From NCBI RefSeq assembly GCF_011516945.1, contig NZ_WOTH01000001.1, positions 62,001-126,000 of the forward strand: a stretch of DNA of 64,000 bases. The letters are read 5' to 3'. Source of the DNA: Acetobacter estunensis. GTDB lineage: Bacteria > Pseudomonadota > Alphaproteobacteria > Acetobacterales > Acetobacteraceae. The stretch's first letter is position 1. The number at the start of each line of letters is the position of its first letter. Made by a program: the position numbers and the translations under genes. Below the pieces are notes generated by a model. That model did not search any database. It was given only the letters and a program-made list of their open reading frames with translations, and was not told the DNA's origin. Of the stretch, positions 1 through 8,773 are shown one piece after another.

Positions 1-406
1 TCGGCGCGTTTTCACCAAAGCGCGGCAGGAACTCGATATCTATCGCAAGAATCCCCACAAGGTGACGGAAGAGGAAAAGATCGCTCATGCGGGCGAGGTC
101 GGGGTGATTGACCGGCAGCTTTTCGATTTGTGGCGCGAGACCTCCGAGTTCGAGACGGTGGAGGATTCCATGATGAAAACCACCGGTGTCTTCGGGCTGG
201 CAGGCGCGGTTCTGAGCATCAGCCTGCTATGGTATTCCGGACTGCATTACGATGAGAGCATGTCCATTCTGGGAGAGGCGCTGACAGGAGGTTCTTTTCT
301 GTCGTTGCTGGCCGCGTTCGGCATGAACTTCTTCACGGCTTTTCGGGCCACTCACTATACCCAGCGTTGCAATGAACTTCGGGCGCAGATGCGCAAGCGC
401 CTGTAA
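1..406 (+). CDS. Partial membrane protein, C-terminal part
   Basis: The reading frame is open from base 2 through the window edge to a stop at 404-406, so only the C-terminal part of a longer protein is visible; a GTG at 62 is probably internal. The visible part has a charged stretch rich in Glu and Arg followed by two likely membrane segments, one around the motif VFGLAGAVLSISLLW and one around GSFLSLLAAFGMNFFTAF, and a basic C-terminus. This suggests a membrane-anchored protein with cytoplasmic ends. I do not recognise the family. It converges with the minus-strand MFS gene, 39 bp away. Confidence 0.6.
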   Translation, partial: RRVFTKARQELDIYRKNPHKVTEEEKIAHAGEVGVIDRQLFDLWRETSEFETVEDSMMKTTGVFGLAGAVLSISLLWYSGLHYDESMSILGEALTGGSFLSLLAAFGMNFFTAFRATHYTQRCNELRAQMRKRL

Positions 407-445
407 AGAGACTGCCCCCGCCTTGTGGCGGAGGCAGAGATGTCT

Positions 446-1693
446 TCAGACGATGGGCTGACGGATTTCCTTCTGGCCGCTGCGTTTGAGAAGCAGGAGG
501 GCGAGCAGATAGGTGGCCAGCCCTCCGCAGGACAACACGGCGCCACCAATGCCCAATGCACTGTAACCGAACTGATGCGCGAGCAGCATGCTGCCGAGCG
601 AAGCGCCCAGCGCATTGGCGATGTTGAAGGCAGAGTGGTTGAGGGAGGCTGCGAGAGTCTGGGCCTCTCCTGCAAAGTCCATCAAGCGCGTCTGCAAGGC
701 TGGTCCCAGTCCATTGACGAAAGTGGGCACCAGAAAGACGGTCACCGCCAGCGCGATGGGCTGCTCCAGAACGCAGGCGAAGGTCAGCATGATGATGGCG
801 CTTCCCCCAAGGGCGAGGATTGCCGCGAGATCGAGCTTGCGATCCACGATCCATGCGCCGGCATTGGCTCCGGCCAGCATTCCGCATCCCCATATGACCA
901 TGTAGAGCATCACGGCCCATTCGGGCACATGTGTGACGTTCTGCAAAATGCTTGTGAGATAAGTGTAGATTGCGAACATTCCGCCAAAGCCGATGGCAGC
1001 GGTGAGAAGGGTGAGCAGCACCTGCGTGTTGCCCATGGCGGTCACTTCGTGCAGGGGCGAGTTTCTGCGGTTGGGCTGGTCTGCCGGAATATAGCGCCAC
1101 ACTCCGAAGAAGGTGAGCAGTCCGAAGAGGCCGATAATCAGATAGGCGATGCGCCAGCCGAAATGGTTGGCCGCGAACGTGGAAAACGGCGCACCGATGA
1201 GCGTGGAGATGGCGATGCCTGACAGCACGCGACCAACGGCCCAGCCGCGGCGCGACCGCTCCACCATGGTCGCGGCGACAAGGGCCGAGATGCCGAAGAG
1301 CGCTCCATGTGGCAGGCCGGTAATGAAGCGCGCGACTTCGATCAGGCCCGGCGTGGGCATGCAGATGCTCAGGATATTGCCGAAGACGAACAACAGCAGC
1401 ATCGAGAGCAGCAACTCCTTGCGCGACAGGCGCGCGCCAAGAATGGTGATGAGCGGCGCACCGATCACCACGCCCAGCGCGTAGGCCGTGATGGCGTAGC
1501 CTGCATCGGCATCGCTCAGACCGAGCGATGCCGCAAACTCCGGGAGCATTCCCATGATGGCGAATTCACCGGTACCCACGACGAAGGCGCCGAATGTCAG
1601 CACCCCGATGGCAGCCGTGCGGCCATGAGGGGGCGGGATGAGAGGCGCCGCCGCAGGGGGGGCAGCGTCTGGCGGCAAAGTTTCTGAGGACAT
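446..1693 (-). CDS. MFS transporter, AraJ/NepI-like DHA1 family
   Basis: Major facilitator superfamily permease of about 415 residues with the expected run of hydrophobic helices. The N-terminal half carries the DHA1 pattern GTGEFAIMGMLPEFAASLGL, followed by a short basic loop with RLSRKE between helices 2 and 3 and the motif GLPHGALFG, as in sugar or drug efflux permeases of the AraJ type. The chosen ATG at 1693 lies 22 bp after the stop of the upstream gene; a GTG at 1747 is also possible but would overlap it. The gene is last in an apparent iclR, glcG-like, MFS unit, so export or import of a compound sensed by the IclR regulator is likely. Substrate unknown. Confidence 0.85.
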   Translation of the reverse strand: MSSETLPPDAAPPAAAPLIPPPHGRTAAIGVLTFGAFVVGTGEFAIMGMLPEFAASLGLSDADAGYAITAYALGVVIGAPLITILGARLSRKELLLSMLLLFVFGNILSICMPTPGLIEVARFITGLPHGALFGISALVAATMVERSRRGWAVGRVLSGIAISTLIGAPFSTFAANHFGWRIAYLIIGLFGLLTFFGVWRYIPADQPNRRNSPLHEVTAMGNTQVLLTLLTAAIGFGGMFAIYTYLTSILQNVTHVPEWAVMLYMVIWGCGMLAGANAGAWIVDRKLDLAAILALGGSAIIMLTFACVLEQPIALAVTVFLVPTFVNGLGPALQTRLMDFAGEAQTLAASLNHSAFNIANALGASLGSMLLAHQFGYSALGIGGAVLSCGGLATYLLALLLLKRSGQKEIRQPIV

Positions 1694-1715
1694 GGAGGAG
1701 ATCTCGGAAAAGGGA

Positions 1716-2117
1716 TCAAATATCGGCAAGGGTGCGTGCAGCAACACGCGCTATGGCGATGTCATCCGGGGTGGCGGCGCCGGATACGCCGATGCTGCCC
1801 AACACCGTGCCATCAGTGTTTCTGAGCAGGATGCCGCCGCCGAAGCTGGTCAGGCCATCGTTGGTGTTTTCAAGGGTGTAGGCCTCGCCATCGGGTCGGC
1901 CGAGAACTGCGAAATCGGCGCTGTCCATGTGGAACAGGATCGCTGTGCGCGCCTTTTTGCGGCTGACATCGATCACACCGAGAGGCACGCCCTCCATGCG
2001 GGCGAAGGCCATGGGCCATGCGGCGGCGTCGAGAATGGTGACGCAGACCTGTAACTCAAGTCGTTTCGCTTCGGCCAGAGCCGCGTCCAGCATGGATAGG
2101 GCGGAGGAAAGTTTCAT
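1716..2117 (-). CDS. GlcG/HbpS-family protein
   Basis: A 133-residue protein of the GlcG/HbpS (DUF336) family. Visible family features are the N-terminal helix (SALSMLDAALAEAKRLEL), the strand CVTILDAAAWPMAFARMEG, a central SRKKARTA segment, and the Gly-rich end with FGGGILLR and GSIGVSGA. Members bind haem or small organic ligands, or act as accessory proteins in glycolate and aromatic catabolism clusters. The frame is open further upstream to 2234, but the start at 2117 matches family length. It sits between iclR and the MFS gene, with a probable IclR operator 93 bp upstream. The ligand cannot be told from sequence. Confidence 0.85.
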   Translation of the reverse strand: MKLSSALSMLDAALAEAKRLELQVCVTILDAAAWPMAFARMEGVPLGVIDVSRKKARTAILFHMDSADFAVLGRPDGEAYTLENTNDGLTSFGGGILLRNTDGTVLGSIGVSGAATPDDIAIARVAARTLADI

Positions 2118-2209
2118 GGTCCCGACCTTTGTTGAAAGGAGCGGCAGATTAGCGACGATGTTGGAGAAGGATACGGTAAAAATAGGCCGTAACGGTACAA
2201 GTTCACTTT

Positions 2210-2226
2210 GTTCAGTAGTGTTGAAC
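2210..2226. promoter_or_regulatory. Second IclR-type operator, before glcG-like gene
   Basis: The 17-bp sequence GTTCAGTAGTGTTGAAC matches the perfect palindrome at 2975-2991 at 14 of 17 positions. It overlaps the last codons and stop of iclR and lies about 93 bp upstream of the glcG-like start, where it could control the glcG-MFS part of the unit. Binding by this regulator is inferred. Confidence 0.5.
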
Positions 2227-2937
2227 GCGGACACGCTCCAGATGGCGCATCATGACCCACGCCAGTCGGACGAGACGGTGACGGGGAAGGAGATCGGTGG
2301 GACCAGTGAGGCACAGGCTGGCGCGGACTTCCCCATTCTCCCGCCACGGGACGGCGACGCCATTCTGGCCGGGACGATAGGATTCGAGATCGAGGGCATA
2401 GCCGTGGATACGCACGGCTTCGATCTGGTTCAGAATGTCCGTGTGCAGCGCGCCCGTGCGGGTGCTGAGCACGCGGCGGCCAAGTCCCGGCACGAAGGCG
2501 AGGAAGACGAGGCCTACGGCTGAGCCTTCGAGCGGTTCGCGACGGAGCGGGCGCGAACGTGTTTCGCCAGTGGGTTCCACGATATCGAGATAGGTGGCTT
2601 CATCCCCGCTCGGGACGGCGAGCCATGCCGTGGCGCCACTCTCCCTTGCCATGGTTTCCAGCGTGGGGCGTAAAAGGCTGCGAAGCGCGCTATCGTCTCC
2701 AACAATGCGCGCCAGATTGAGGATGCGTCCTCCGAGATGATAGCGCACGTCTCCCGGCCGTCGCTGGACATAGCCCAGTTGGGTCAGGGTCTGGAGGATG
2801 TTGTGCGCGGTTGTCTTGCCAAGTCCTGAGACGGTGGCGATCTGTTGCAACCGCGCGCCACCGCCTTCCTGTGCGATAATTTCCAGTATGGCGGCCGAGC
2901 GCTCGATGGACTGGATCAGTTTGGGTGGTTTCGACAT
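2212..2937 (-). CDS. IclR family transcriptional regulator
   Basis: A 241-residue regulator with the two IclR domains. The N-terminal winged helix-turn-helix runs over about residues 8-70 (ERSAAILEIIAQEGG, then LQQIATVSGLGKTTAHNILQTL). The C-terminal effector-binding domain covers about 80-235, with LGGRILNLAR at the junction, DIVEPTGETR in the middle and the ending GYALDLESYRPGQNGVAVPW that precedes the final strand. It is the first gene of a minus-strand unit with the GlcG-like protein and an MFS transporter. A perfect 17-bp palindrome sits 38 bp before its start codon, which suggests autoregulation. The effector is unknown. Confidence 0.93.
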   Translation of the reverse strand: MSKPPKLIQSIERSAAILEIIAQEGGGARLQQIATVSGLGKTTAHNILQTLTQLGYVQRRPGDVRYHLGGRILNLARIVGDDSALRSLLRPTLETMARESGATAWLAVPSGDEATYLDIVEPTGETRSRPLRREPLEGSAVGLVFLAFVPGLGRRVLSTRTGALHTDILNQIEAVRIHGYALDLESYRPGQNGVAVPWRENGEVRASLCLTGPTDLLPRHRLVRLAWVMMRHLERVRVQHY

Positions 2938-2974
2938 TCGGTGACGTATTCCATAAGGCGTGATGCCTCTCGTC

Positions 2975-2991
2975 GTTCAACAATGTTGAAC
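2975..2991. promoter_or_regulatory. Perfect palindromic operator upstream of iclR
   Basis: GTTCAACAATGTTGAAC has 8-bp arms around a single central base and lies 38 bp upstream of the iclR start. IclR regulators bind palindromes of this size, and a degenerate copy occurs before the next gene at 2210-2226. The sequence is directly visible; the binding partner is inferred. Confidence 0.6.
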
Positions 2992-3382
2992 ATATGCTCG
3001 GGTGTGAGTGAAGCTTCAGCCGAAACGGCCCTTGCTACTATGAAGGCCGATTTTCCGCAGGAATGGTTTCTTTCCATAAAGTGTGACCATTCCCTATCTG
3101 TGCATCAATCGACAGGCGACATCATGAGTGTCGGTGTGATTTCGGACATCGGGGGATGGCACTTGCCGGTCTGCGATACAGCATAGGGAGGTGCGGTCGA
3201 ATCTTGGCGGCCGCTGGATATGTTGGGGTAAATTCGATCAATCCGTGGTTGTCACGGAAGACCATGGGCAAGAAATTGGCCGTCGGCTTCCAATGGGCAG
3301 TCCCGATGTCCCCGCATTGGGCTGCCGTTTCAGACATAAAATCTCTCGCCAGTTCCCTGCTGCTGACGTCCGCAACAGCCTC
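2992..3382. other. Intergenic stretch without recognised gene
   Basis: About 390 bp between the iclR operator and the end of the FUSC gene. Several short frames exist here, but none has a recognisable domain, a convincing ribosome binding site or a codon pattern like its neighbours. It probably holds the iclR promoter and the FUSC 3' end. Confidence 0.4.
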
Positions 3383-5620
3383 TTACGAGAATACCGGATC
3401 CAGATAGGGGCTGGAGGCGTCGAAAAACAGCCGGTTCTCCGCCAGTTCTTCCGCGATGACCTGTAGGCTGGCCAGTGCGCGCAGGATTTCCACGCGACGG
3501 CTCAGATTGGTTTCATGCTGTTCCAGATGTGTGAGGGCGTTCACGGCCATCAGGGTGGCGCGTTCCGTGCGCCCATAATGCCCACCATAGCGTCCCGTGA
3601 ACTGGGCCATGCGGCCGAGCATGTCCTGAATGTCGCGGGCGGCTGCGGGCGGTAGTTCATTCCGGACGAGGATTCCACGTAGGTTGAGGATGGCCAGACC
3701 GACGGTCATGCCGGACAGAACACCGCGCAGATAGGCGTCAATCACTGGCCCACGTCGGCCCGCCACGGTGTTGAGCAGGCGGACCATGCGTTCCACGCTC
3801 ACGCCAATCACATCGCGCGGCATGAGGATGTAGCGTTTTTTCGCCAGCCCACGCAGCATCTGGAGGATCTGGACGCGCATGTTCCAACGCACGCCATCCG
3901 GGTCCAGCGGCAGGAATGTGCGATACATCCATGTGCAGAATGCCATGGCGAGGCACAGTGGCATGGCAGTGTTGAAGAACAGGATTTCGTCCGTGCGACC
4001 CTGATTGAGCGGACCGATAAGGATGGTCAGGAAGAGGTTGTAGGCGACCGCGCCAAGGATCATGCGGGGATTGGAGAAGGCAAGGCCGCCAAGCATCATC
4101 GGGGGCACCAGCACCATGGCGAGCATTTCGTAGACGGTCACGGCGGGCACGGCCCAGAAGGTGATGATGAGCGCGACCGCCGAGACGCACACCGCGCCGT
4201 GGAAAAAGGCGCGGCTGGCCATGGCGGGCGTTTCCAGTGTGGAGAACAGTGAGCAGACGATGCCCACGAACATCATGAACACCAACCCGTCCGGCCAGGC
4301 GGTGGTGATCCATATGACGCCCGCGAGGAACATCGACACGCTGGCGCGCAGGCAGTTCGCAGTCGCGATGTGCCAGTCACGCCATGTCTGGATGCGGTAG
4401 CGAAAGCGGTCATGCGCGGGAGGATTGCGGCTTTCTTCGAACTGGGTAAGGGACGCATCCAGCCCGTCGAGCATGCCGCCCAGAACATGAATGGTCTGGC
4501 CTTCACGGGTGACACGTTCCTCCAGCGCCGTATCCACTGGCGGATGCGTGACCATATCCATTTCAAGGGCCAGACAGTCGGCGGCGTCCACGCGGGTCGC
4601 CGCGCGGAGTTCGGCCAGATCGGTCATGACGTTGGGAAAGTCGGACGGATTTTTCAGGCGGTCGGGCAGGGAGAGGAGGAAGTTGCTCCCGCGGTCGGCA
4701 ATTTTCTGCCAGCGTTGCCCGTGGGCAGCGGGATCGCGCATCAGTGCCGAGAGGTTGAGGCCGCAGGAAAAGAGATTGACCACGCCGGCCAACGCGGCAC
4801 GGGCGTGGTCGCCTTCGTGGCCGTGACGGCCCATTTCCACTTCCGCGAACTCGATCTGATCGCCCATGGCCGCCATGGCCGCCATCATTTCGGGAGAGGT
4901 GTTGAGCGCGTCCGGCTTGCCTTGCAGCAGAGCGGCCAGGGTGTGGCACACGCGGTCCATGGCCGCGATGAAGTTCTCCGTCAGGCGGTCGCGCGCGCGT
5001 TCCGTCAGTTTGAACTGGAACAGCGAGGAGATGACGGTTTCGCAGGTGATGCCGAGTGTGATGTAGGTCGCACGTGAGGCGGCGATCATGAAAATGTGGT
5101 GTGGATCGGCGGACCCGTCGAGCGCGATGATGGTGAGGGTGAAGCCGCTCGCGCGCATGCCGTGCATACGATAGTTGGTCATCGCGGCCGGGCCGGGCAG
5201 TAGTGTGCCGATGAAGCACAGGATGCCGATTGCCGCTGAGAGCAGCAGGATGAACATGAGCGGTTGCTGGGGTGTGGCGGCCACCAGCGCGATGGCCACG
5301 AATGTGCCCACCACCATTCCGAACATATGCCATCGGGCCTTGGCCAGCGATTTGCCGCGTGAGCCCTGCGCGATCATCCACACCGTAAGCGGTGCCCATT
5401 GCGGGCTGCCGAGTTCCCACCATAGCGCGATTCCCAGCGCGATGAGGGCGGCGAGAGTGGTCCGCAGCGCGTAACCGAAATTGAAGATATCGGGGGCGAT
5501 CAGCCAGCGCAGACGCCCCATCCACCCGGACATGAGCGGAGCGGACAGGCCGGTGCGGGCGAGAAGGCTTTCAAGGGCGACCAGCAGAGGGTGTTTTTCG
5601 GGAATGGCCCCGCCGCTCAT
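3383..5620 (-). CDS. FUSC family inner-membrane transporter
   Basis: A 745-residue protein with the duplicated FUSC (aromatic acid exporter/YccS-like) layout: about six membrane helices near residues 30-190, beginning FNFGYALRTTLAALIALGIALWW in two adjacent stretches, then a long soluble helical part, a second helical bundle near 400-540 (LRASVSMFLAGVIWITTAWPDG) and a C-terminal soluble domain. The repeated motif SPQWAPLTVWMIAQ is the conserved FUSC element. Family members export aromatic carboxylic acids or other weak acids, often with a periplasmic adaptor and an outer-membrane factor. No such partner is adjacent, so function is inferred from family only. It follows apt on the same strand with a 141-bp gap. 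Confidence 0.88.
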   Translation of the reverse strand: MSGGAIPEKHPLLVALESLLARTGLSAPLMSGWMGRLRWLIAPDIFNFGYALRTTLAALIALGIALWWELGSPQWAPLTVWMIAQGSRGKSLAKARWHMFGMVVGTFVAIALVAATPQQPLMFILLLSAAIGILCFIGTLLPGPAAMTNYRMHGMRASGFTLTIIALDGSADPHHIFMIAASRATYITLGITCETVISSLFQFKLTERARDRLTENFIAAMDRVCHTLAALLQGKPDALNTSPEMMAAMAAMGDQIEFAEVEMGRHGHEGDHARAALAGVVNLFSCGLNLSALMRDPAAHGQRWQKIADRGSNFLLSLPDRLKNPSDFPNVMTDLAELRAATRVDAADCLALEMDMVTHPPVDTALEERVTREGQTIHVLGGMLDGLDASLTQFEESRNPPAHDRFRYRIQTWRDWHIATANCLRASVSMFLAGVIWITTAWPDGLVFMMFVGIVCSLFSTLETPAMASRAFFHGAVCVSAVALIITFWAVPAVTVYEMLAMVLVPPMMLGGLAFSNPRMILGAVAYNLFLTILIGPLNQGRTDEILFFNTAMPLCLAMAFCTWMYRTFLPLDPDGVRWNMRVQILQMLRGLAKKRYILMPRDVIGVSVERMVRLLNTVAGRRGPVIDAYLRGVLSGMTVGLAILNLRGILVRNELPPAAARDIQDMLGRMAQFTGRYGGHYGRTERATLMAVNALTHLEQHETNLSRRVEILRALASLQVIAEELAENRLFFDASSPYLDPVFS

Positions 5621-5719
5621 GCCTGTACCCCGTAATGCTTCCGAAACCCGACTGTCATGGCCTTTGCCTTACACCAGCCGCGTTTCAAGCATGTATCGAC
5701 GGGATGAATAACTCAATTC

Positions 5720-5752
5720 CCCGTTGGCGGAGGCTGGAATGCCGCCAACGGG
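5720..5752. terminator. Hairpin after apt, weak terminator candidate
   Basis: CCCGTTGGCGG and CCGCCAACGGG form an 11-bp perfect stem with an 11-nt loop just past the apt stop on the minus strand. The run that follows is not T-rich, so this may be a stability or attenuation hairpin rather than a strong terminator. Confidence 0.45.
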
Positions 5753-5761
5753 TGAGTGGAT

Positions 5762-6289
5762 TCAGTCTTTGTATGTGAGAAGGGCGTGAAGCGGTACGTC
5801 GATCTTGTCGCGACCGCGCAGTCCTGCCAGTTCGATCATGACGGAGGCGCCCACGACATTGGCGCCGGCCTTGCGCAGCAGGGCGATGGAGGCGGCCAGC
5901 GTGCCACCGGTGGCAAGAAGGTCGTCCGTGACCACCACGCGCTGACCGGGCTTGATGGCTTCTGCCTGAATGTGCAGGCTGTCGGAGCCGTATTCCAGAT
6001 CATAGGACAGGGACACTGTCTCGCCCGGCAGCTTGCCCGGTTTGCGCAGCATGATGATGCCGCAGCCCAGCCGTGTGGCGAGGGGAGCCGCAGTCAGGAA
6101 GCCTCGGGACTCGATGGCGGCCAACTGGTCCGGCTGCCACGGCATGACGGCGTGGGCCATGCGGGAGGTGGCGAGCTGCCACGCATCCGCGTTCCGCATC
6201 AGGCTCGAGATGTCATAGAAAAGGATGCCCGGCTTGGGGAAGTCGGGGATGTTGTCGATATATTGCTTGAGATCGATGTCGTCGTTCAT
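5762..6289 (-). CDS. apt: Adenine phosphoribosyltransferase
   Basis: A 175-residue enzyme that makes AMP from adenine and PRPP in purine salvage. The type I PRTase fingerprint [13 protein letters not shown] is present at about residues 125-137 with the two consecutive acidic residues, and the N-terminal motif [14 protein letters not shown] matches Apt, as does ESRGFL, which holds the adenine-site loop. Length is typical of the family (170-180). It lies between the histidine kinase gene and the FUSC gene on the same strand, with gaps over 100 bp on both sides, so it is probably transcribed by itself. Confidence 0.96.
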   Translation of the reverse strand: MNDDIDLKQYIDNIPDFPKPGILFYDISSLMRNADAWQLATSRMAHAVMPWQPDQLAAIESRGFLTAAPLATRLGCGIIMLRKPGKLPGETVSLSYDLEYGSDSLHIQAEAIKPGQRVVVTDDLLATGGTLAASIALLRKAGANVVGASVMIELAGLRGRDKIDVPLHALLTYKD

Positions 6290-6463
6290 GAAGCCGTGCC
6301 GGAAGCGGGGTTGAGAGGGCGGGCCGCTGCCGGATGTTCATCGTGGCGGGAGCGAACCGGTTCACACAAGTGCCGGGGCTGTGCTGGCGGCGCGGACACT
6401 ACCCCCCGTGTCGATGGGGGGCAAGACTCTCGCTCACTCTCATGTGAGACCGGGCGCGTGAGG

Positions 6464-8701
6464 TCAGGCGGAGATGCGTTCTTCCATGGCGGCACTGACG
6501 GCCTTGAGCAGCCCGTCACGACGGAATGGCTTGGGCAGAAGCTGGACTGCGGGCGGTGCGTTTGCCGGGCGGGGGCCATCTGCCGTGAAATCGCCGGACA
6601 TGCAGACGACGCCAATCATCGGCAGCCGTTCGCGCAGCAGGGTGGCCAGACGGAAACCGTCCAGCAGGCCGGGAAGCTGGATGTCGGTCACGAGAAGATC
6701 GTAGCTGTTGCCCGCATCTTCCACGAGATCGAAAGCGGCTTCGCCATCGGCGGCTTCCGTCACGCGGTATCCGCCCAGACCGAGGATCGTGGCCACGATA
6801 TCGCGGATGGCGGGGTCGTCTTCCACGACCAGAGCGCGGAACGTGGCCGCTGCGGGTGCGCTTTCCGGTTCCCTTACAGGTGATGGTCTCTGCTCGACGG
6901 CGCGGGGCAGCCACAATGTGATCTGGGTTCCTTCGTCGGGCGCTGAAGCCACGACCACGCGCCCTCCGCTCTGACGACAGAAATTCACCACCATCGCCAT
7001 GCCCAGACCGGTGCCGGCGCCTTCGTCCTTGGTGGTGAAGAAAGGCTCGAAAAGCTGCTGAAGCACCTCCGGCCCCATGCCGCACCCTGTATCGCTGACG
7101 TCGATGCGAACCCATGCGCCCGCAGGCAGGGGCGTGCTGTCAGAGGCGACACGTAGGGCGCGGTCGGAGTCCACTGGGAGGGCCAGCAGGTTCATGCCGG
7201 TGGAGAAGCTGACATTCGCGGCGCGGATGCTGACGGTGCCGCCCTTTGGCATGGCGTCACGGGCGTTGATGGCGAGGTTGAGCAGCGCGCTTTCGAGTTG
7301 CGCCGGATTGACCTGCACTGGCCAGATGGTCTCGGCCTTGTCGCAGTTTACAGCGATACGCGGGCCGATTACGCGGGCGAGCAGATTGCTGGTCAATGCG
7401 AAGATGTCGGCCAGTCGCACCGTGTCGGGCGCGGGTTTCTCGCGGCGGGTGAAGGACAGGAGCTGGCCGGTCAGGGTTTCGGAGCGGCGTGCGGCGTGGG
7501 CTGCGGCTTCGAGGCAGGTCTGGCGACGGGCCATGTCCTGCGCGCTGTCGGCTTCGGACGCGAGTTCGAGATTGCCGAGGATGATGGTCAGCAGATTTTT
7601 GAAATCGTGCGCGATCCCGGCGGTGAGTTGCCCCACGGCGCGGAGCTTTTGCGCTTCTCCCAGCGCCCGCTCGCTGCGCAGACGGAGCGTGATGTCGTTG
7701 GCGGTGAGCACGAAGCCGCGGCGGTCTTCGGCGTCGGGCACATCGTCAGGGGCGAAGAACAGGGTGCGGCAGAGTTCGAGATCGGCGCCGTTGATCCCGC
7801 GACATTCCACCATGACGGGCAGGGCGCATTCGCCGCGTTGGAGCGCACGTTCGACATGGGTGAAGGGCTCGAGCAGCGGACGGCCATCCACCACAAGGGC
7901 ATCGCTGAGTTTTTCGTAGGACATTTCCTGATGGAGAAAGCCGTCTTCCAGCCCGAGTGTCGCACCGAAACGGTCGTTCCAGTGGCGCAGGCGGCCTTCC
8001 GTGCTGAACACCGCGACGCCCATGGTCAGGCTGTCGAGCACCGCGCGAAGCTGAAGGGCGAGGTTGCGGCTGCGAGCCTCTGCGCGGGCTGCGGCGAGGG
8101 AGGTGCGGTCGAGCACCCAGCCGGCGGTGATCATGATGAGCACGCCGATGACGATGCCCAGCGCGTCGAGCCGTTTCTGCCAGCTCGTATTGCGCAGCAT
8201 GTCGGCCAGCCGCCCTTCGCGTTTGGCGGTGTCCACGCTGCTCAGGGTTGTCAGCGCGTCATCGAGTTCCGCAAGCGTAGTGTCGGTTTCGGTGTGGATC
8301 AGGGCGTCATGGGGCGTGGCCTGCCAGTCGGCAATGCGGTCCAGCGCGTGACCCATCTGGTCGAGGCTGGGTGGATGGGTGTGACTGAGGCGTTCCTGCA
8401 GGGCCACGACGGACGGGAAGGCTTCGCGGGCGGTGGCGATGGCGCCGATGGCATGGACGAAACAGGTGGCGTCGCTGTCCTCATGCCGGGCCAGCCATGC
8501 GAAATGACAGATGCGCGCGGTGCCCACCTCTCGTTCCAGATCGCGCATATAGGCATCGGCTCCGGCACTCTGGCGATCGAGCTGACCATGTCGCGCCATC
8601 TCGTTGCCCAGCTGCATCGCCAGCGTTCCGAAGGTGACGATGAGCAGTGCGGCGCCGAGGAGGGCGAGCACATGGGCCCGTTTGGCCGGATGACGTGCCA
8701 T
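6464..8701 (-). CDS. Hybrid sensor histidine kinase with receiver
   Basis: A 745-residue membrane sensor. A helix near residues 10-32 and another near 183-204 flank a periplasmic region of about 150 residues with no recognised fold. A PAS-like domain follows (about 215-345, MGVAVFSTEGRLRHWNDRFG). The phosphoacceptor box GIAHDFKNLL puts the histidine near 365. The ATPase part shows the N box NLAINARDAMP, DTGCGMG, and FFTTKDEGAGTGLGM. The C-terminal receiver carries VVEDDP and the phosphoacceptor Asp in LLVTDIQLPG, near 672, then MSGDF and KPFRRD. No separate response regulator gene is adjacent, so output through an unlinked partner is likely. The signal is unknown. Confidence 0.93.
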   Translation of the reverse strand: MARHPAKRAHVLALLGAALLIVTFGTLAMQLGNEMARHGQLDRQSAGADAYMRDLEREVGTARICHFAWLARHEDSDATCFVHAIGAIATAREAFPSVVALQERLSHTHPPSLDQMGHALDRIADWQATPHDALIHTETDTTLAELDDALTTLSSVDTAKREGRLADMLRNTSWQKRLDALGIVIGVLIMITAGWVLDRTSLAAARAEARSRNLALQLRAVLDSLTMGVAVFSTEGRLRHWNDRFGATLGLEDGFLHQEMSYEKLSDALVVDGRPLLEPFTHVERALQRGECALPVMVECRGINGADLELCRTLFFAPDDVPDAEDRRGFVLTANDITLRLRSERALGEAQKLRAVGQLTAGIAHDFKNLLTIILGNLELASEADSAQDMARRQTCLEAAAHAARRSETLTGQLLSFTRREKPAPDTVRLADIFALTSNLLARVIGPRIAVNCDKAETIWPVQVNPAQLESALLNLAINARDAMPKGGTVSIRAANVSFSTGMNLLALPVDSDRALRVASDSTPLPAGAWVRIDVSDTGCGMGPEVLQQLFEPFFTTKDEGAGTGLGMAMVVNFCRQSGGRVVVASAPDEGTQITLWLPRAVEQRPSPVREPESAPAAATFRALVVEDDPAIRDIVATILGLGGYRVTEAADGEAAFDLVEDAGNSYDLLVTDIQLPGLLDGFRLATLLRERLPMIGVVCMSGDFTADGPRPANAPPAVQLLPKPFRRDGLLKAVSAAMEERISA

Positions 8702-8773
8702 CGCGTGTTTCGTCCGTTGTTTGACAGACGTGATAGTCGCCGCAACTGGGCGGCATCCGTCAACCCCGCAGAT

